DNA of 64,000 bases, taken from contig NZ_CP108393.1 in NCBI RefSeq assembly GCF_035961655.1, forward strand, positions 7,525,501-7,589,500, written 5' to 3'. The stretch comes from Streptomyces sp. NBC_01317. Lineage in GTDB: Bacteria > Actinomycetota > Actinomycetes > Streptomycetales > Streptomycetaceae. The position numbers were made by a program, and so were the translations under genes. Within the stretch, counting starts at the first letter, position 1. The number at the start of each line of letters is the position of its first letter. The notes below the pieces were generated by a model, which searched no databases, was not told the origin of the DNA, and worked only from the letters and a program-made list of their open reading frames with translations. Shown here in pieces: positions 61,205-64,000 of the stretch.

Positions 61205-61984
61205 ATGAGCGTTGTCGAATCGATCCACGATTCCGCACCCCAGTTCGCGAATTCACGGGACTACTACGTCGGATACGGCGATAAAAAGCGTTCCGACGAC
61301 CCCGAATTCATGATCTACCGCAGTCATCTCATGAAACCGCGACGAAACGGAGTGCTCAGATACACCCGTGGCGAGGGCGAACTCGACGCGGCGATCGCGC
61401 GGGCCCACACGGAGCTGGACCCCGTCCCGTGGCTGTGGTGGGCCGGGGCGGACAGCTCCGCCGGGCTCGCGGACCACCTCCTCGCCCGGGGCGCCGCGCA
61501 GGTCGGCGTGCTGCCGCTGATGGCCGCGGAGATCGACCGGCTCGATCCGCCGACCGCCCCGCCCGGCGTGAGCGTCGAGGAGGTCAACGGCCGGCGGGAG
61601 CTGGCCGCATGGGTCGCCTCGTACTCCCCGTCCTTCGGTCTCACGCCCGGACAGGTCACCGGCAACCAGGCCAACGAGGCCCACCGGGCGGACGCACCGG
61701 GCAGCCTGGTCCGGTTCGCCGCCCGGCTCGACGGACGTGTCGTCGGCACGTCCGCGCTGTTCGACCGGCACGGCGTCGCGGGGGTGTATGTCGTGAGTAC
61801 GGAACCCGCGTACCGGGGGCGCGGCATCGGCGCGTTCCTGACGCTCGTGGCCCTGCGGGCCGGCCGTGAACGGGGCCTGCGGATCGGCACGCTCCAGGCC
61901 AGCACGGACGGCGAGCGGCTGTATTCGCGCATGGGTTTTCGAACCGTCGCGTATTACCGGCAGTTCCAACTGCCCCGGCTCTGA
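61205..61984 (+). CDS. GNAT-family N-acetyltransferase (two-part)
   Basis: 259 residues from ATG 61205 (TACAAT box 6 nt upstream, leaderless). The N-terminal part (1-110) is a degenerate GNAT-like half with WWAGADSSAGLADHLLARGA; the C-terminal part holds the acetyl-CoA loop VSTEPAYRGRGIGAFLTLVA (R-G-R-G-I-G) and ASTDGERLYSRMGFRTVAYY. AT content at the 5' end (61240-61350) is higher than in neighbours. Acceptor unknown. Confidence 0.85.
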   Translation: MSVVESIHDSAPQFANSRDYYVGYGDKKRSDDPEFMIYRSHLMKPRRNGVLRYTRGEGELDAAIARAHTELDPVPWLWWAGADSSAGLADHLLARGAAQVGVLPLMAAEIDRLDPPTAPPGVSVEEVNGRRELAAWVASYSPSFGLTPGQVTGNQANEAHRADAPGSLVRFAARLDGRVVGTSALFDRHGVAGVYVVSTEPAYRGRGIGAFLTLVALRAGRERGLRIGTLQASTDGERLYSRMGFRTVAYYRQFQLPRL

Positions 61985-62015
61985 TATCCCACGCGAATTC
62001 CGTGGACGGCCGGGC

Positions 62016-62879
62016 TCACAGCTCGGCGCGGATTCCGGCGATGAGCCGGCGGGTGCGGTGCGCGGACTCCGCGTGCGCGACCATCCGGTCCATCGCCTCC
62101 ATGTGCGCCGTCACCTCGGCGTGCCCGTCGAGGTACAGCGCCCCGGTCAGGTGCTCGATGTAGACCATGTCGGGCAGTTCGGGGAGGTCGAAGCGGAAGA
62201 GGGTGAAGGGGCTGTACGTCCCCGGGTGGTGGCCGGACGCGAACTCCGCCATCTGGATGGTCACGTGGGGCAGTTCGGAGGCCTCCAGCAGCCGGTCGAT
62301 CTGCGCCCGCATCAGCGCGGGCGAGCCGACGGGCCGGCGCAGCACCGTCTCGTCCAGCACGGCCCAGACGACCGGGGCGTCGGAGCGGGTGAGCAGCGTC
62401 TGGCGCTCCAGCCGCAGCGCGACCTGGCGCTCGATCCGCGCGGGGCTGCTCGCCAGGCCCAGCGCGCCCGGCGCGAGGATCGCCCGGGCGTACTCCTCGG
62501 TCTGGAGCAGGCCGGGCACGAAGTGCGGCTCGTACGTACGGATGGTCCTGGCGGCCTCTTCGAGGCTGACGTAACCGCTGAACCAGTCCGGCAGGATGTC
62601 GTGGAAATGCTGCCACCAGCCCGGCCGGCTCGCCTCGTCCGCCAGCTGGAGGAACACCGCGATCTCCGGCTCCGGCACGCCGTACGCGGGCAGCAGCATC
62701 TGGACGTACGGGATCTTGAGCCCGACCTCGGCCGCCTCCATCCGGCGGACGGTGGCGGCGGTGACCCGGAGCAACGCACCGGCCTGTTCACGGGTGAGGC
62801 CGGCCTTCTCCCGCAGTACGCGCAGCCGCCTGCTGAGGACGAGCTGACCGACCGTCGGTGCCGACCGTGGCTCGCTCAC
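62016..62879 (-). CDS. XRE-family regulator with DUF5753 domain
   Basis: 287 residues from GTG 62879, with GGTGGAG just upstream. Cro/C1-type helix-turn-helix: RRLRVLREKAGLTREQAGAL and LRVTAATVRRMEAAEVGL, followed by the DUF5753 domain: ARTIRTYEPHFVPGLLQTEEY, RLERQTLLTRSDAP, VVWAVLDETVLRRPVG, HVTIQMAEFASGHHPG and MVYIEHLTGALYLDG. This very large Streptomyces family (BldB/WhiJ-like systems) usually lies beside a small DUF397 gene; none is found here, so it is an orphan regulator. Confidence 0.92.
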   Translation of the reverse strand: MSEPRSAPTVGQLVLSRRLRVLREKAGLTREQAGALLRVTAATVRRMEAAEVGLKIPYVQMLLPAYGVPEPEIAVFLQLADEASRPGWWQHFHDILPDWFSGYVSLEEAARTIRTYEPHFVPGLLQTEEYARAILAPGALGLASSPARIERQVALRLERQTLLTRSDAPVVWAVLDETVLRRPVGSPALMRAQIDRLLEASELPHVTIQMAEFASGHHPGTYSPFTLFRFDLPELPDMVYIEHLTGALYLDGHAEVTAHMEAMDRMVAHAESAHRTRRLIAGIRAEL

Positions 62880-63087
62880 ACTCCACCCCCCAGCTTCGCG
62901 GACGCGCCGCCGGGCAGTCTGCCACAGCAACAGGCCGCTGAGCACGGCTTGTTGGGAGAAAACGCCGAGTTCTTCCGGGGCGGGCCCGGGGCGGGTACGG
63001 GGCGGTTCCGGGGCGGTCCGGGGGTGGTTCCCGGTAGCGCGGGCGGCGGCCTTGATCATCCGGCGCGCGCGTGAGCATGCTTCCCCC

Positions 63088-63975
63088 ATGACTCCCTCCT
63101 CCGCACCCGGCCCCGCCCCCCGGCGCGACTTCCCGCTCGGCGGTACCACCACGATTCCCCGGCTGGGCTTCGGCGCGATGCAGCTGCCGGTCGCGCGGAA
63201 CGGCTCCGCCCACGACCGGAACGCCGCGCTGGCGGTCGCGCGCCGGGCAGTCGAGCTGGGCGCCCGCCACCTGGACACCGCCGCCTTCTACTTCTCCGGC
63301 GACGTGCGCGCGAACGACCTGCTGCGCGAGGCGCTGTACCCGTACCCCGCCGATCTGACGATCGCCACCAAGGTCGGCCCGCTGCGGAACCCGGACGGCG
63401 AGATGTACGGGGAGGCCACCGCCGGGCAACTGCGTCCGGAGGTGGAGCGGAACCTGCGGGAACTCGGCGTCGACGTCCTCGACCTGGTGTATCTGCGGGT
63501 GGGCCGGCTCTCCGCGAAGGGCGGCCCGCCGCTCGGCGAGCGCTTCGCCGTCCTGGCCGCGCTGCGGGACGAAGGGCTGATCCGCCACCTCGGCGTCAGC
63601 AACGTGTCCGCCGGGCAACTCGCCGAGGCCAGGGCCGTCGCACCGGTCGCCGCGGTGCAGAACCGCTTCGGTGTGCTCGACCAGGAGGACGTGGCGCTGG
63701 TCGACACCTGTGCGGCCGCCGGCATCGCGTACATGCCGTTCTTCGCCCTGGGCGGCAGCCACGGCACCCTCGCCGACGACCACCTGCGCGCGGTCGCCGA
63801 GCGCCACGGCGCGACCGCGCACCAGGTGGCGCTCGCCTGGGGCCTCGCGCGGTCGCCGTCCATCGTCCAGATCCCCGGCACCGCCTCGCTCTCCCATCTG
63901 GAGCAGAACATGGCGGCGTCCGACCTCGTCCTCGACCCGGCCGACGTGGCCCTGCTCGGCGCGGCGGCCGGCTGA
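63088..63975 (+). CDS. Aldo/keto reductase-family oxidoreductase
   Basis: 295 residues from ATG 63088. TIM-barrel AKR pattern: IPRLGFGAMQLPV, HLDTAAFYFSGDVRANDLL (catalytic Asp and Tyr), LTIATKVGPL (catalytic Lys), ELGVDVLDLVYLRVG, GLIRHLGVSNVSAGQLAEA, QNRFGVLD and VALAWGLARSPSIVQIPGT for NADPH binding. The fourth tetrad residue, His in the usual LHxP motif, is Arg137 here (VYLRVG), as in the YdbC-like subgroup; reductase activity may be changed. Single gene; the window ends 25 nt after its stop. Confidence 0.88.
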   Translation: MTPSSAPGPAPRRDFPLGGTTTIPRLGFGAMQLPVARNGSAHDRNAALAVARRAVELGARHLDTAAFYFSGDVRANDLLREALYPYPADLTIATKVGPLRNPDGEMYGEATAGQLRPEVERNLRELGVDVLDLVYLRVGRLSAKGGPPLGERFAVLAALRDEGLIRHLGVSNVSAGQLAEARAVAPVAAVQNRFGVLDQEDVALVDTCAAAGIAYMPFFALGGSHGTLADDHLRAVAERHGATAHQVALAWGLARSPSIVQIPGTASLSHLEQNMAASDLVLDPADVALLGAAAG

Positions 63976-64000
63976 CGCGTCAGCGGACCAGGAGGGTGAA

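Noticed and set aside
63971..63984. 14-bp palindrome GCTGACGCGTCAGC at the end of the aldo/keto reductase gene
   Set aside because: It spans the stop codon, has no loop and no T tract; not enough for a terminator or operator.

Overview
This window is a contiguous piece of a Streptomyces-type chromosome. Evidence is the very high GC with strong third-position GC bias, GTG starts and 4-nt start/stop overlaps, NarL-type kinase/regulator pairs, a SARP-like regulator, XRE and RsbW-like regulators typical of streptomycetes, rare TTA codons, and several families found almost only in Streptomyces. I see no rRNA, tRNA, CRISPR array, insertion sequence, phage block or biosynthetic core enzymes, so it reads as ordinary but regulator-rich chromosomal DNA. 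The first gene is cut by the left edge.

Layout. 1-5.7 kb: a sugar-nucleotide epimerase-like protein, a Tat-exported GH99-like glycosidase and a 1324-residue secreted protein with two pectate-lyase-type beta-helices; they form one strand-consistent run ending in a perfect 18-bp stem terminator. 5.7-8.9 kb: an acetyltransferase, then a glycerophosphodiesterase and an LTA-synthase-like phosphoglycerol transferase in an operon. 9-13 kb: a tightly packed DUF6421 / SDR / threonine aldolase / transglutaminase-like run. 13-17.7 kb: PlsC-like acyltransferase, a divergent DUF4395/thioredoxin pair, flavin reductase and etfBA. 17.8-21.5 kb: a CitE-like aldolase (DUF6986) behind a promoter with two operator-like 15-mers, then a divergent LacI/ROK pair around a perfect 12-bp operator. 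21.5-27.3 kb: small secreted and hypothetical proteins, a P-loop kinase-Nudix fusion, metallo-beta-lactamase hydrolase, M20 peptidase and a geranylgeranyl-reductase-like flavoprotein. 27.3-28.3 kb: a decayed divergent pair (DUF385 oxidoreductase and TetR regulator). 28.3-36.5 kb: SARP-like regulator, NarL-type two-component system, membrane proteins, MFS/ROK pair, TetR/DUF4865 pair and a SHOCT protein. 36.6-49 kb: RsbW-like ATPase, a Cds1-like PLP enzyme, DeoR/SRPBCC pair, an 841-residue membrane hydrolase, a beta-helix/AAA protein, Rv1733c-like, DUF6643 and TerD proteins and a GT2 glycosyltransferase. 49-64 kb: Asp/Glu racemase, O-antigen-ligase-like protein, Lnt coupled to an APH-fold kinase, Nudix, CocE-type hydrolase, DUF5937 regulator and a set of single enzymes and regulators ending in an aldo/keto reductase.

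Regulatory sequence is the richest part. Thirteen genes carry a TAnnnT box 6-7 nt before the start codon, the signature of leaderless transcripts. A 20-bp palindrome between the SARP-like gene and the sensor kinase recurs (18/20) in front of the SHOCT gene, suggesting a response-regulator regulon. A TetR gene has an 18-bp palindrome over its own -10 box. Three genes contain a TTA codon and so may depend on the bldA tRNA. All functional statements rest on motif recognition by eye; family names such as DUF numbers are from memory of the families, not from a search.
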